Source: Caulobacteraceae bacterium (lineage in GTDB: Bacteria; Pseudomonadota; Alphaproteobacteria; Caulobacterales; Caulobacteraceae). Taken from it: DNA of 5,148 bases. The notes beneath the pieces are model-generated. The model was not told the origin of the DNA. It ran no database searches and saw only the letters and a list, made by a program, of their open reading frames with translations. The stretch spans positions 1 through 5,148 of the forward strand of contig PMOM01000240.1 of NCBI GenBank assembly GCA_003161535.1. Direction: 5' to 3'. Of the stretch, positions 1-5,148 are shown piece after piece. Numbering within the stretch: position 1 is the first letter of the stretch; every line of letters begins with the position of its first letter. The translations under genes were made by a program, and so were the position numbers.

Positions 1-641
1 GCGTCGTCGAGCTCCTGTTGCGCCCCGCTCAGGATCCGGGCTGCGGCGCGCATCTCCACCACCCGCTGAAACTCCTCCTCGGCGCGCTCGAACGAGGCGC
101 GCAGGGAGTTGGCGGCGTCGGCGGCGTCGCCATGGCGGGCTTGGGACTCCTGGAAGGACTCCTGGGCCTTGGCAAGCCCCTGCTGCTTGGCGCGCACGTC
201 CTCATCGCGCCGGACCATGGCCCCGGTTATATCTCCCGGCCTGGCGTCCCCCGCCCGCACGACCAGGGCCTCGATCGTCTGCACCAGCCGCGCCCAACCC
301 CGGTGCGGTTCGCGCCCGGTCCAGCCATCCAGGGGCAGGCCGTTGACCCGATCAAAAGGAAAGGGCGGCTGCGGCGCGCCGGCCAGTACATTGACCAGCT
401 TGTCGGCGCTGAGCCCAAGGCGGGCTTCGTCGCGGACGTTCTTGCTATTGGTCGAATTGGGCGTCCAAAGAACAACGACCGCGGCCAGCCCATTGATCTG
501 GCGCTCCAGCTCGTCCTGCCAGTCGACTCCGGGCATGTCTTCGTCCCACCAGACATCGACGCCGACGGCCCGCAGGCCCCGCGTGATCTGGTCAGCGAGC
601 GCGCGGTCGCCGCGCGAATAGGACAAGAAGACCCCGGACAT
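1..641 (-). CDS. TIR-domain protein, N-terminal part (runs off left edge)
   Basis: Reading the minus strand from ATG at 641-639 gives 213 residues with no stop before the window edge, so the C-terminus is missing. Residues 1-130 look like a bacterial TIR domain. Box 1 is VFLSYSRGDRALAD (4-17), then VGVDVWWDED (26-35), a hydrophobic strand AAVVVLWTPNS (53-63), and SKNVRDEAR (66-74), in which E72 aligns with the catalytic glutamate of NAD-cleaving TIR domains. The tryptophan usual in the S-x-W-V-R-D-E motif is N68 here. Residues 142-213 are rich in Glu, Gln, Arg and Ala and look like a long helix or coiled coil, perhaps a linker to an unseen domain. An in-frame TGA at 650-648 lies just upstream and makes this the first possible ATG; the Shine-Dalgarno is weak. 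TIR proteins of this kind can act in antiphage NAD depletion or in signalling, and which applies cannot be told without the missing part. Codon use matches the neighbours. Confidence 0.88.
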   Translation of the reverse strand, partial: MSGVFLSYSRGDRALADQITRGLRAVGVDVWWDEDMPGVDWQDELERQINGLAAVVVLWTPNSTNSKNVRDEARLGLSADKLVNVLAGAPQPPFPFDRVNGLPLDGWTGREPHRGWARLVQTIEALVVRAGDARPGDITGAMVRRDEDVRAKQQGLAKAQESFQESQARHGDAADAANSLRASFERAEEEFQRVVEMRAAARILSGAQQELDD

Positions 642-706
642 TCTCGCTCATTCCGCGCCGTCGCCGAAATCGGGCGCCCCGCCACCCACTCTAGGGGAAA
701 GACTCG

Positions 707-734
707 TTCAGGGCCAAGCTTGGTAGGCTAAGAT
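707..734 (+). promoter_or_regulatory. Possible housekeeping-type promoter for the aminotransferase gene
   Basis: TTCAGGG at 707-713, a 13-base spacer, then GCTAAGAT at 727-734 loosely resemble the Caulobacter sigma-70-type consensus (TTGACGS, N10-14, GCTANAWC). Each element has about two mismatches. It lies in the 129-base divergent gap, upstream of the GTG start at 771. The match was made by eye and is weak. Confidence 0.25.
714..723. repeat. 10-base perfect palindrome CCAAGCTTGG in the divergent intergenic region
   Basis: CCAAG/CTTGG is perfectly self-complementary and sits between the TIR gene (minus) and the aminotransferase gene (plus), inside the spacer of the candidate promoter. It could be a small operator half-site pair, but a 10-base palindrome can also arise by chance. 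Confidence 0.25.
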
Positions 735-763
735 GGATATGCCTTGAGGCGAGCTTGAAGGGC

Positions 764-769
764 GGGAGG
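764..769 (+). promoter_or_regulatory. Shine-Dalgarno GGGAGG before tandem GTG starts
   Basis: GGGAGG ends one base before GTG 771 and four bases before a second in-frame GTG at 774. An in-frame TGA at 756-758 rules out any start further upstream. The spacing favours GTG 774 slightly over 771, so the annotated start may be one codon too early. Confidence 0.5.
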
Positions 770-770
770 C

Positions 771-1691
771 GTGGTGGCGGGCAGTCAGGACTATGCGAGC
801 GATCCGCGCAACGATCATGTCCTGGTCTATGTGAACGGAGAGCTGGTGGCCCGCGACCAGGCTAAAGTGTCGATCTTCGACGCCGGCTTTTCCATGGGCG
901 ACGGGGTGTGGGAGGGGCTTCGTCTGCACAAGGGACGGTTGCTTTTTCTCCAGGCGCACCTTGATCGCCTGTTTGAGGGGGCGGCGGCCATCGGCCTGAC
1001 CGGCTTGGATCGAGGCCGCATCGAAACGGCCTTGCGGCGCACGCTGCGGGCCAACGGCATGACCGACGGCGTCCATGTCCGGCTGATGGTGACGCGCGGC
1101 GTCAAGGCCACCGTGAATCAGGACCCGCGCAACGCGCTGGGCGGCCCGTCCGTGGTGATCACCGCCGAGTACAAGACCCGGGCCGCGGCGCCGCCGGGCG
1201 CGGGACTGCGGCTCGCCACCGCCTCCATCCGTTGCACGGGCCGGCAAATGTTCGACATGCGGCTCAATTCGCACAGCCGGCTAAATCTCATCACCGCCCT
1301 CATCGAAGCCATCGCCGCCGGGGCCGACGAGGCGTTGATGCTGGACCCGCGCGGCAAGATCTCCACCTGCAACGCCACCAACTTTTTCTTCGTCGAGGGC
1401 GGCGAGGTGTTCACCTCGACCGGCGACTATTGCTTCAACGGCATCACCCGGGGCCACATCATCTCCCTTTGCCGCGCCAACGCCATCGCCATCCGCCTGG
1501 GCGCGTTCGACCTGGATCGGGCGCACGCCGCCGACGAGGCGTTCGTCACCGGCACATTGGGCGGGGTGACGCCGGTGCGCCAGATCGACGGCCATGCCCT
1601 GGCGGCCTCGCCCGGAGCGGTGACCCTTCATCTTACCGCCCTCTATGAAGCGTTGAAGGACGCCGAGGCGGCGCGGAGCGAACCCTTGTGA
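771..1691 (+). CDS. Class-IV (fold type IV) aminotransferase-like protein lacking the catalytic lysine
   Basis: The 306-residue product has the length and landmarks of the branched-chain / D-alanine aminotransferase family. The N-terminal strand is VYVNGELVARDQAKVSIFD, followed by GFSMGDGVWEGLR, then FLQAHLDRLF, GADEALMLD (184-192), NATNFFFV (201-208), a phosphate-binding GITR loop, and TGTLGGVTPVRQIDG near the C-terminus. Two active-site residues appear to be absent. The Schiff-base lysine position falls at L165/N166 in the segment LNSHSRLNL, and no lysine occurs between K135 and K196. The glutamate that contacts the pyridine nitrogen aligns with T199. Classic transaminase activity is therefore doubtful, although PLP or another ligand may still bind. 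The start is GTG at 771 or 774. The stop overlaps the start of the sulfotransferase-like gene by four bases, so the two are probably co-translated. I assign the family with confidence but not the substrate; a database label of IlvE or D-amino-acid aminotransferase would probably overstate it. Confidence 0.9.
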   Translation: MVAGSQDYASDPRNDHVLVYVNGELVARDQAKVSIFDAGFSMGDGVWEGLRLHKGRLLFLQAHLDRLFEGAAAIGLTGLDRGRIETALRRTLRANGMTDGVHVRLMVTRGVKATVNQDPRNALGGPSVVITAEYKTRAAAPPGAGLRLATASIRCTGRQMFDMRLNSHSRLNLITALIEAIAAGADEALMLDPRGKISTCNATNFFFVEGGEVFTSTGDYCFNGITRGHIISLCRANAIAIRLGAFDLDRAHAADEAFVTGTLGGVTPVRQIDGHALAASPGAVTLHLTALYEALKDAEAARSEPL

Positions 1692-2452
1692 CTCCTCCCA
1701 AACCCGTGCGGATCGCCCTGTGGTCGGGGCCTCGAAACATTTCAACGGCGATGATGCGCGCCTTCGAGAACCGCGGCGACACGGCGGTGATCGACGAGCC
1801 CTTCTATGCGGCGTTCCTGACGGAAACCGGGATCGACCATCCCCTGCGCGACGAGGTGCTGGCGGCCCAGTCCGCCGATCGGCGAGCCGTGACGGCCGTC
1901 CTGTTGGGCCCGGTTCCGGGCGGTCGACCCATCTTTTACCAGAAGCACATGGCTCACCACATGACCGGCGCCGACGATCTGAGCTGGATGGCCCATTGCC
2001 GAAGCGCATTTCTGATCCGCTCGCCCCCCGAGGTTTTGGTCTCCTATGCCGCCAAACGCCGTCCCACGGGCTTGGAAGACATCGGCTTTGTGCGGCAGGC
2101 GGAACTGTTCGACCGCGAGGCCCAGCGCCTGGGGACGCCCCCGCCGGTCATCGAGGCGCGCGACGTGCTGGCCGACCCAAGAAGCGCGCTGACCGCTCTG
2201 TGCGCCGCCTTAGGCGTGCCGTTCGCCGAGGCCATGCTCAGCTGGCCGCCCGGGGCCCGCGTCACCGACGGTGCATGGGCGCCGGCCTGGTATGACGCCG
2301 TCGAGCGCTCAACAGGCTTCGCGCGACCGCGACCGCCGGTCTCTCTCGATGCGCTTGAGGAGCCCGTCAGAGCCCTGGCGGAGGCTGCGACGCCCTATTA
2401 CGAGCGCCTTGCCAGGCACAAGCTGGCGGTCGGCGTCGTCGGCGGGAGGTGA
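1688..2452 (+). CDS. Sulfotransferase-like P-loop family protein
   Basis: The 254-residue product starts at GTG 1688, overlapping the stop of the aminotransferase-like gene as GTGA. GGAG at 1675-1678 lies nine bases upstream, so translation is probably coupled. The N-terminus has a strand and loop, IALWSGPRNISTAMM (9-23), in the position of the 5'-phosphosulfate-binding loop of PAPS-dependent sulfotransferases. FLIRSPPEVLVSY (108-120) matches the 3'-phosphate-binding motif, with R111 and S119 at the canonical eight-residue spacing. FYQKHMAHHM (83-92) and WAPAWYDAVERSTGF near residues 197-211 look like features of this subfamily. The protein is smaller than eukaryotic cytosolic sulfotransferases (about 290-300 residues). 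There is no signal peptide or membrane segment, so it is probably cytoplasmic. Whether it transfers sulfate, and to what, is unknown; the coupling suggests it acts on the same substrate as the aminotransferase-like protein or forms a complex with it. Confidence 0.88.
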   Translation: MTPPKPVRIALWSGPRNISTAMMRAFENRGDTAVIDEPFYAAFLTETGIDHPLRDEVLAAQSADRRAVTAVLLGPVPGGRPIFYQKHMAHHMTGADDLSWMAHCRSAFLIRSPPEVLVSYAAKRRPTGLEDIGFVRQAELFDREAQRLGTPPPVIEARDVLADPRSALTALCAALGVPFAEAMLSWPPGARVTDGAWAPAWYDAVERSTGFARPRPPVSLDALEEPVRALAEAATPYYERLARHKLAVGVVGGR

Positions 2453-2479
2453 ACGTCGGTTGAACGGCGCGTGCCGAGG

Positions 2480-2493
2480 TGGTTCAGGAACCA
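2480..2493. repeat. Inverted repeat TGGTTC-AG-GAACCA downstream of the sulfotransferase-like gene
   Basis: Six-base perfect arms flank a two-base centre, 27 bases after the sulfotransferase-like stop. In RNA it could form a five-pair stem with a CAGG loop. No T-run follows, so a classical intrinsic terminator is not supported. A dyad operator for the WXXGXW gene is the alternative. Confidence 0.35.
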
Positions 2494-2502
2494 AGGCGCA
2501 GG

Positions 2503-2526
2503 ATGATCATTACTCGATCCGAGTGA
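2503..2526. repeat. Palindrome plus hairpin upstream of the WXXGXW-repeat gene
   Basis: ATGATCAT (2503-2510) is a perfect palindrome. It abuts ACTCG-ATC-CGAGT (2512-2524), whose stem can be extended by a wobble U-G and a U-A pair to seven pairs (2510-2526). These lie 55-78 bases before the ATG at 2581, where a promoter, operator or 5'-leader structure would be expected. I found no convincing -35/-10 pair in 2453-2580. Confidence 0.3.
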
Positions 2527-2570
2527 CCGGCGCCGTCCATGCGTGGAGCGCCGGGCCGCACCCGCCGCAC

Positions 2571-2574
2571 GGAG
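2571..2574 (+). promoter_or_regulatory. Shine-Dalgarno GGAG fixing the start at 2581
   Basis: GGAG lies six bases before ATG 2581. The upstream in-frame ATG at 2539 would add 14 residues (MRGAPGRTRRTEIP) in front of what is otherwise a clean signal peptide and has no comparable site, so 2581 is preferred. Confidence 0.75.
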
Positions 2575-2580
2575 ATTCCC

Positions 2581-3717
2581 ATGCGCTCGATCCAATCCGC
2601 CACTCTCGCGCTGCTTCTTGGTCTGGGACTGACCGTCGCCGCCGCCCCGAACGCCAGCCACGCTCAAGTGAGCATCGGCGTCAGCGTCGGCTACGCGCCT
2701 CCGCCGCTGCCGATCTACGAACAGCCGGCCATCCCTGGTTACGGCTATCTGTGGACGCCCGGCTATTGGGCCTGGGACGACTACGACGGCGACTATTACT
2801 GGGTGCCGGGCACCTGGGTGTTGCCGCCGCGCATCGGCTACCTGTGGACGCCCGGGTACTGGGATTTCGTCGACGGATATTATGTGTTCAACGACGGATA
2901 TTGGGGTCCTGAAGTCGGTTTCTACGGCGGCATCAACTACGGCTTCGGCTACTTCGGCTACGGTTATGAAGGCGGTTACTGGCGGGGCCGAGATTTCTTC
3001 TACAACCGGTCGGTCAACAACGTCGGAAATATCAGGGGCGCCAATGTCTTCAGCCGACCGATGGTGAACAATGGCGGGTTGAGCCGGACAAGCTTCCATG
3101 GCGGGGCCGCCGGGGTCCGCATGGCTCCGACCGCCCAGCAACTGGCCGTGTCGCGCCAGCCTCGCTTGGCCGCCACGGGCGCCCAGATTCAGCACAGCCA
3201 GTTCGCGGCGCGCGATCCCAGTTTGCGGGCAGGCTTCAATCGCGGCGCGCCGCCGGTCGCCGCCACGGCGAGGCCGGGCGCGTTTCGCGGCGCCGGCGCG
3301 GTCCCCGCGGCCCGCGGCTCGGCGACCCTTGGCGGTCCGCCGGCCCAGTTTCGTCAATCGGGGCGAGTTCAGCCAGGCTTTGGCGCGCCGCCAGCGGCGC
3401 GATCTCGGCAGGGTCTCACCGGCCAGCCGAACTTGAGGGCGCAGGGCGCGTTCCGCCAAGCGCCCTTGCGTCAGGCGCAGCCCAGCTTCGCGCGCCAGGC
3501 GCCCTTCCGCGCGCCCCAGGGTGGACCGCGGACATTCAGTCCGCCGCCACGATCTTTCAGCCCGCCCCCGCGGCAGGTTTTCTCCGCTCCGCGACCACAA
3601 TTCCAGGCCCACGGGCCGGCGTCCCAGCCCCGGGCGGCTCCTGCTCCGCGAGCCGCGCCGGCCGCCCGCGCCGCGCCGCAAGGACAGGCCAAGGGAAACG
3701 ACAAGCGGCATCCGTAA
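2581..3717 (+). CDS. Secreted WXXGXW-repeat (YXWGXW family) protein with long basic Pro/Ala/Arg/Gln-rich tail
   Basis: The 378-residue product begins with a typical signal peptide: basic n-region (MRSIQSA), hydrophobic core LALLLGLGLTVAAA (9-22), and probable cleavage after SHA (A28). It is therefore exported to the periplasm or envelope. The mature N-terminus carries WXXGXW-type repeats: WTPGYW (58-63), WVPGTW (74-79) and WTPGYW (89-94), then degenerate DGYW (105-108) and GGYW (131-134). These match the YXWGXW/BcpO-related repeat family, whose biochemical role is not established. Between them is a Tyr/Gly-rich stretch (113-133) that includes GFGYFGYGYEGGYW. From about residue 150 to the end the sequence is rich in Arg, Ala, Pro, Gln and Gly, with a duplicated FSPPPR (319-324 and 326-331). 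This tail is strongly basic and probably disordered. An envelope structural or stress role is possible but unproven. Intergenic space on both sides suggests its own transcription unit. Confidence 0.9.
   Translation: MRSIQSATLALLLGLGLTVAAAPNASHAQVSIGVSVGYAPPPLPIYEQPAIPGYGYLWTPGYWAWDDYDGDYYWVPGTWVLPPRIGYLWTPGYWDFVDGYYVFNDGYWGPEVGFYGGINYGFGYFGYGYEGGYWRGRDFFYNRSVNNVGNIRGANVFSRPMVNNGGLSRTSFHGGAAGVRMAPTAQQLAVSRQPRLAATGAQIQHSQFAARDPSLRAGFNRGAPPVAATARPGAFRGAGAVPAARGSATLGGPPAQFRQSGRVQPGFGAPPAARSRQGLTGQPNLRAQGAFRQAPLRQAQPSFARQAPFRAPQGGPRTFSPPPRSFSPPPRQVFSAPRPQFQAHGPASQPRAAPAPRAAPAARAAPQGQAKGNDKRHP
2743..2862 (+). repeat. Duplicated 27-base WTPGYW-coding unit, 93-base period
   Basis: Positions 2743-2769 and 2836-2862 both encode GYLWTPGYW and differ at only three bases, all synonymous. 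The spacing is 93 bases (31 residues), with the more divergent WVPGTW unit between them. The high DNA identity points to a fairly recent duplication or gene conversion within the repeat domain. Confidence 0.8.
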
Positions 3718-3790
3718 GGTCGTGGCGAGCGGCGCCCACCGCTGAAGCCTCATCGCGCCGAGTTCCCAGCAAAGGAGCTCGTCGCCAGCG

Positions 3791-3818
3791 TTGTCGCTCG
3801 CCGATTGCTCGCTTACAA
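3791..3818 (+). promoter_or_regulatory. Possible promoter upstream of the amidohydrolase gene
   Basis: TTGTCGC at 3791-3797 matches the Caulobacter-type -35 (TTGACGS) with one mismatch. Thirteen bases later GCTTACAA (3811-3818) partly resembles the -10 (GCTANAWC). It sits 43 bases before the start codon in a 143-base gap that otherwise holds no gene. The -10 element is poor. Confidence 0.35.
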
Positions 3819-3850
3819 AGGCCTCCGGGGCGCGGTCAAAGGCGCGCCAA

Positions 3851-3855
3851 GGAGG
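3851..3855 (+). promoter_or_regulatory. Strong Shine-Dalgarno GGAGG for the amidohydrolase
   Basis: GGAGG lies five bases before ATG 3861. It is the best ribosome binding site in the window and settles the start. Confidence 0.8.
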
Positions 3856-3860
3856 ATGAC

Positions 3861-5006
3861 ATGAACTACGCCACGCGTGTCTGCTGCGACGCCGACAGTC
3901 ACATCATGGAAACCCTCGACTGGGTCACTAGGTTCGCCGATCCGGGCATCGCCGAGCGGCTCCCGGCTCTCGCCCTCGGCGCGGCCGGCAACGCCACCCA
4001 TGAGTTCATCCGCAAGGCGCAGGCGCGCGTACAAGATCCCGAGAAGACCGCCGCGATCGACCACGACGTCATCGCCGGACCCAAAGGCTGGGCCGCTTAC
4101 GGCGCCTTTGATATCGCCGAGCGCAAGCGCGCGCTGGACGATCTGGGGTTCCGCCGCCAGCTGGTGTTCTCGACCTTCGCCGGCACGCAATATCTCACCG
4201 CCAGCGACCCCGACATCCTTTACGGCGGCATCCGCGCCCACAATCGGGCGATGGCGGACTTCTGCAATCAGGACGCCAGATTGATCGGCGTGGGACAGGT
4301 GTCGCTAACCGATCCGGCGCGCGCCCTGGCGGAGGTCGAGGAAGGGTTGCGCCTGGGGATCGGCGCGTTCTGGATTCCGGCCAGCCCGGCCGGCGAGGCT
4401 TCTCCCGGCCATCCAGACATCGATCCGGTCTGGCGTGCGCTTTCGGAGGCCAAGGTCCCCTTCGTCCTGCACATCGGCGCGGGCACGCGGGTGCTACCCA
4501 AGGCCTATGAAAAGAACGGCAAGCCGCGCCCGTCGGACCTGCTGGGCGGCGGCGAAAACCTTCGGGTCAAGGACTATATGGTGCTGCCCTTCGCGCCGCA
4601 GATGTTCCTTTCCGCCATGGTCTTCGATGGCGTCCTGGAGCGCTTCCCCGAACTGCGCGGCGGAGTGATCGAGCTGGGCGCGGGGTGGGTTCCCGACTTC
4701 CTCCGACGCCTGGATATTGCCCAGCGCGCGTTCCGCAAGAGCGATCCCCAGGTCGCCGGACTGGCGCTGAAACCCTCCGAGTACATCCGGCGGCAGGTGC
4801 GCTTCACGCCCTTCCCCGGCGAAGATGTCGGCCGCATGATCCGTGACGCCGGGCCGGAGCTTTTCCTGTTTTCCAGCGATTATCCGCATCCGGAAGGCAC
4901 CACTGATCCCATCGGCCGCTTTGAGCGCACCTTCGAGGGCGTCGATGAGGACGCCAAGGAGCGGTTCTACCACCGCAACTTTGAGGACATGATGGGGCCC
5001 GCGTAA
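3861..5006 (+). CDS. Amidohydrolase-2 / ACMSD-like metal-dependent hydrolase or decarboxylase
   Basis: The 381-residue product is a TIM-barrel amidohydrolase of the family that includes ACMSD and related decarboxylases and hydrolases. The N-terminal metal motif is DADSHIME (10-17), with D12, H14 and E17 the likely ligand-region residues. FVLHIGAG (201-208) supplies H204, the second conserved histidine. VIELGAGWVPDFL (269-281) is the typical E-x-GAGW segment with E271, and FSSDYPHPEG (337-346) supplies the catalytic or metal aspartate D340. Length is normal for the family and there is no signal peptide, so it is cytoplasmic. The ATG has a strong GGAGG. The HAD hydrolase starts 20 bases after the stop, which suggests one operon. 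Family members often act in aromatic or cyclic compound catabolism, but many of this DADSHxxE type have no known substrate, and none can be named here. Confidence 0.92.
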   Translation: MNYATRVCCDADSHIMETLDWVTRFADPGIAERLPALALGAAGNATHEFIRKAQARVQDPEKTAAIDHDVIAGPKGWAAYGAFDIAERKRALDDLGFRRQLVFSTFAGTQYLTASDPDILYGGIRAHNRAMADFCNQDARLIGVGQVSLTDPARALAEVEEGLRLGIGAFWIPASPAGEASPGHPDIDPVWRALSEAKVPFVLHIGAGTRVLPKAYEKNGKPRPSDLLGGGENLRVKDYMVLPFAPQMFLSAMVFDGVLERFPELRGGVIELGAGWVPDFLRRLDIAQRAFRKSDPQVAGLALKPSEYIRRQVRFTPFPGEDVGRMIRDAGPELFLFSSDYPHPEGTTDPIGRFERTFEGVDEDAKERFYHRNFEDMMGPA

Positions 5007-5026
5007 CCAGGCGGGAAGCCGGCGGC

Positions 5027-5148
5027 ATGGCCATCGAGGCGGTAGTCTGGGATTTCGGCGGCGTGTTCACGACGTCGCCATTCGAGGCGTTCAACCGCTA
5101 CGAGCAGCGTCGCGGGCTGCCCAGGGACTTCATCCGCACCCTCAACGC
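5027..5148 (+). CDS. HAD-superfamily hydrolase, N-terminal 40 residues (runs off right edge)
   Basis: From ATG 5027 the first residues are MAIEAVVWDFGGVFTTSPFE, followed by AFNRYEQRRGLP. VVWDFGGVF is HAD motif I with nucleophile D9. The residue two positions on is G11 rather than the usual second aspartate, as happens in a DFGGV-type subgroup of the HAD-IA class that includes relatives of the epoxide-hydrolase N-domain and the ACAD10 N-domain. The rest of the protein is beyond the window. GGGAAG at 5013-5018 is a modest ribosome binding site, eight bases upstream. The 20-base gap from the amidohydrolase supports co-transcription. The substrate cannot be inferred. Confidence 0.85.
   Translation, partial: MAIEAVVWDFGGVFTTSPFEAFNRYEQRRGLPRDFIRTLN

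Noticed and set aside
227..685. A 152-residue minus-strand open frame overlapping the TIR gene in another frame
   Set aside because: Composition is Arg/Ser/Pro-rich without motifs, and the frame starting at 641 reads as a clear TIR domain.
18..731. A 237-residue plus-strand open frame opposite the TIR gene
   Set aside because: It has no recognisable motif or ribosome binding site and is the antisense shadow of the TIR reading frame.
1281..2009. A 242-residue minus-strand open frame across the aminotransferase/sulfotransferase junction
   Set aside because: It overlaps two well-supported genes on the other strand and has no domain signature.
2539..2580. Earlier ATG start for the WXXGXW-repeat gene
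   Set aside because: It would place 14 extra residues before the signal peptide, while ATG 2581 has a well-spaced GGAG.
3728..3743. Possible terminator hairpin AGCGG...CCGCT just after the WXXGXW gene
   Set aside because: The stem is only five pairs with a six-base loop and no T-run follows. In such GC-rich DNA this is not distinguishable from chance.
2398..3753. A 451-residue open frame on the minus strand opposite the WXXGXW-repeat gene
   Set aside because: The plus strand has a signal peptide, Shine-Dalgarno and recognisable repeats. The minus frame is Arg/Gly/Ala-rich with no domain, as expected from GC-rich third positions read backwards.

Overview
The window is GC-rich with strongly GC-biased third codon positions, Shine-Dalgarno-led genes and some GTG starts. 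Together with protein families that read as alphaproteobacterial, this suggests a Caulobacteraceae-like chromosome (Caulobacter or Phenylobacterium type). That placement is inference from composition and family feel, not from a marker gene. I see no rRNA, tRNA, CRISPR, insertion sequence or prophage signature.

Layout. (1) The first 641 bases hold, on the minus strand, the N-terminal 213 residues of a TIR-domain protein followed by a charged helical region. The gene runs off the left edge. (2) A 129-base divergent intergenic region separates it from a plus-strand pair, 771-1691 and 1688-2452, which overlap by four bases (GTGA). They encode a class-IV (branched-chain/D-alanine type) PLP aminotransferase homologue and a small sulfotransferase-like protein. 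(3) After about 128 bases with several short inverted repeats comes a secreted WXXGXW-repeat protein with a long basic, disordered-looking tail (2581-3717). (4) After a further 143-base gap with a possible promoter and a strong ribosome binding site comes a metal-dependent amidohydrolase of the ACMSD/amidohydrolase-2 type (3861-5006). Twenty bases later a HAD-superfamily hydrolase begins and runs off the right edge.

Most interesting: the aminotransferase-like protein keeps the fold-IV landmarks (an SMGDGVWEGLR-type N-terminal motif, GITR, GTLGG) but has no lysine anywhere near the Schiff-base position (N166/L165 by alignment) and T199 in place of the pyridine-nitrogen glutamate. It is translationally coupled to a sulfotransferase-like protein that keeps a textbook 3'-phosphate (PAPS) motif. 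From memory, plants carry proteins annotated 'branched-chain-amino-acid aminotransferase-like' in which these two domains are fused. The pair may therefore be a conserved two-component enzyme of unknown chemistry. The TIR protein, a possible NAD-cleaving defence or signalling protein, is the second point of interest.
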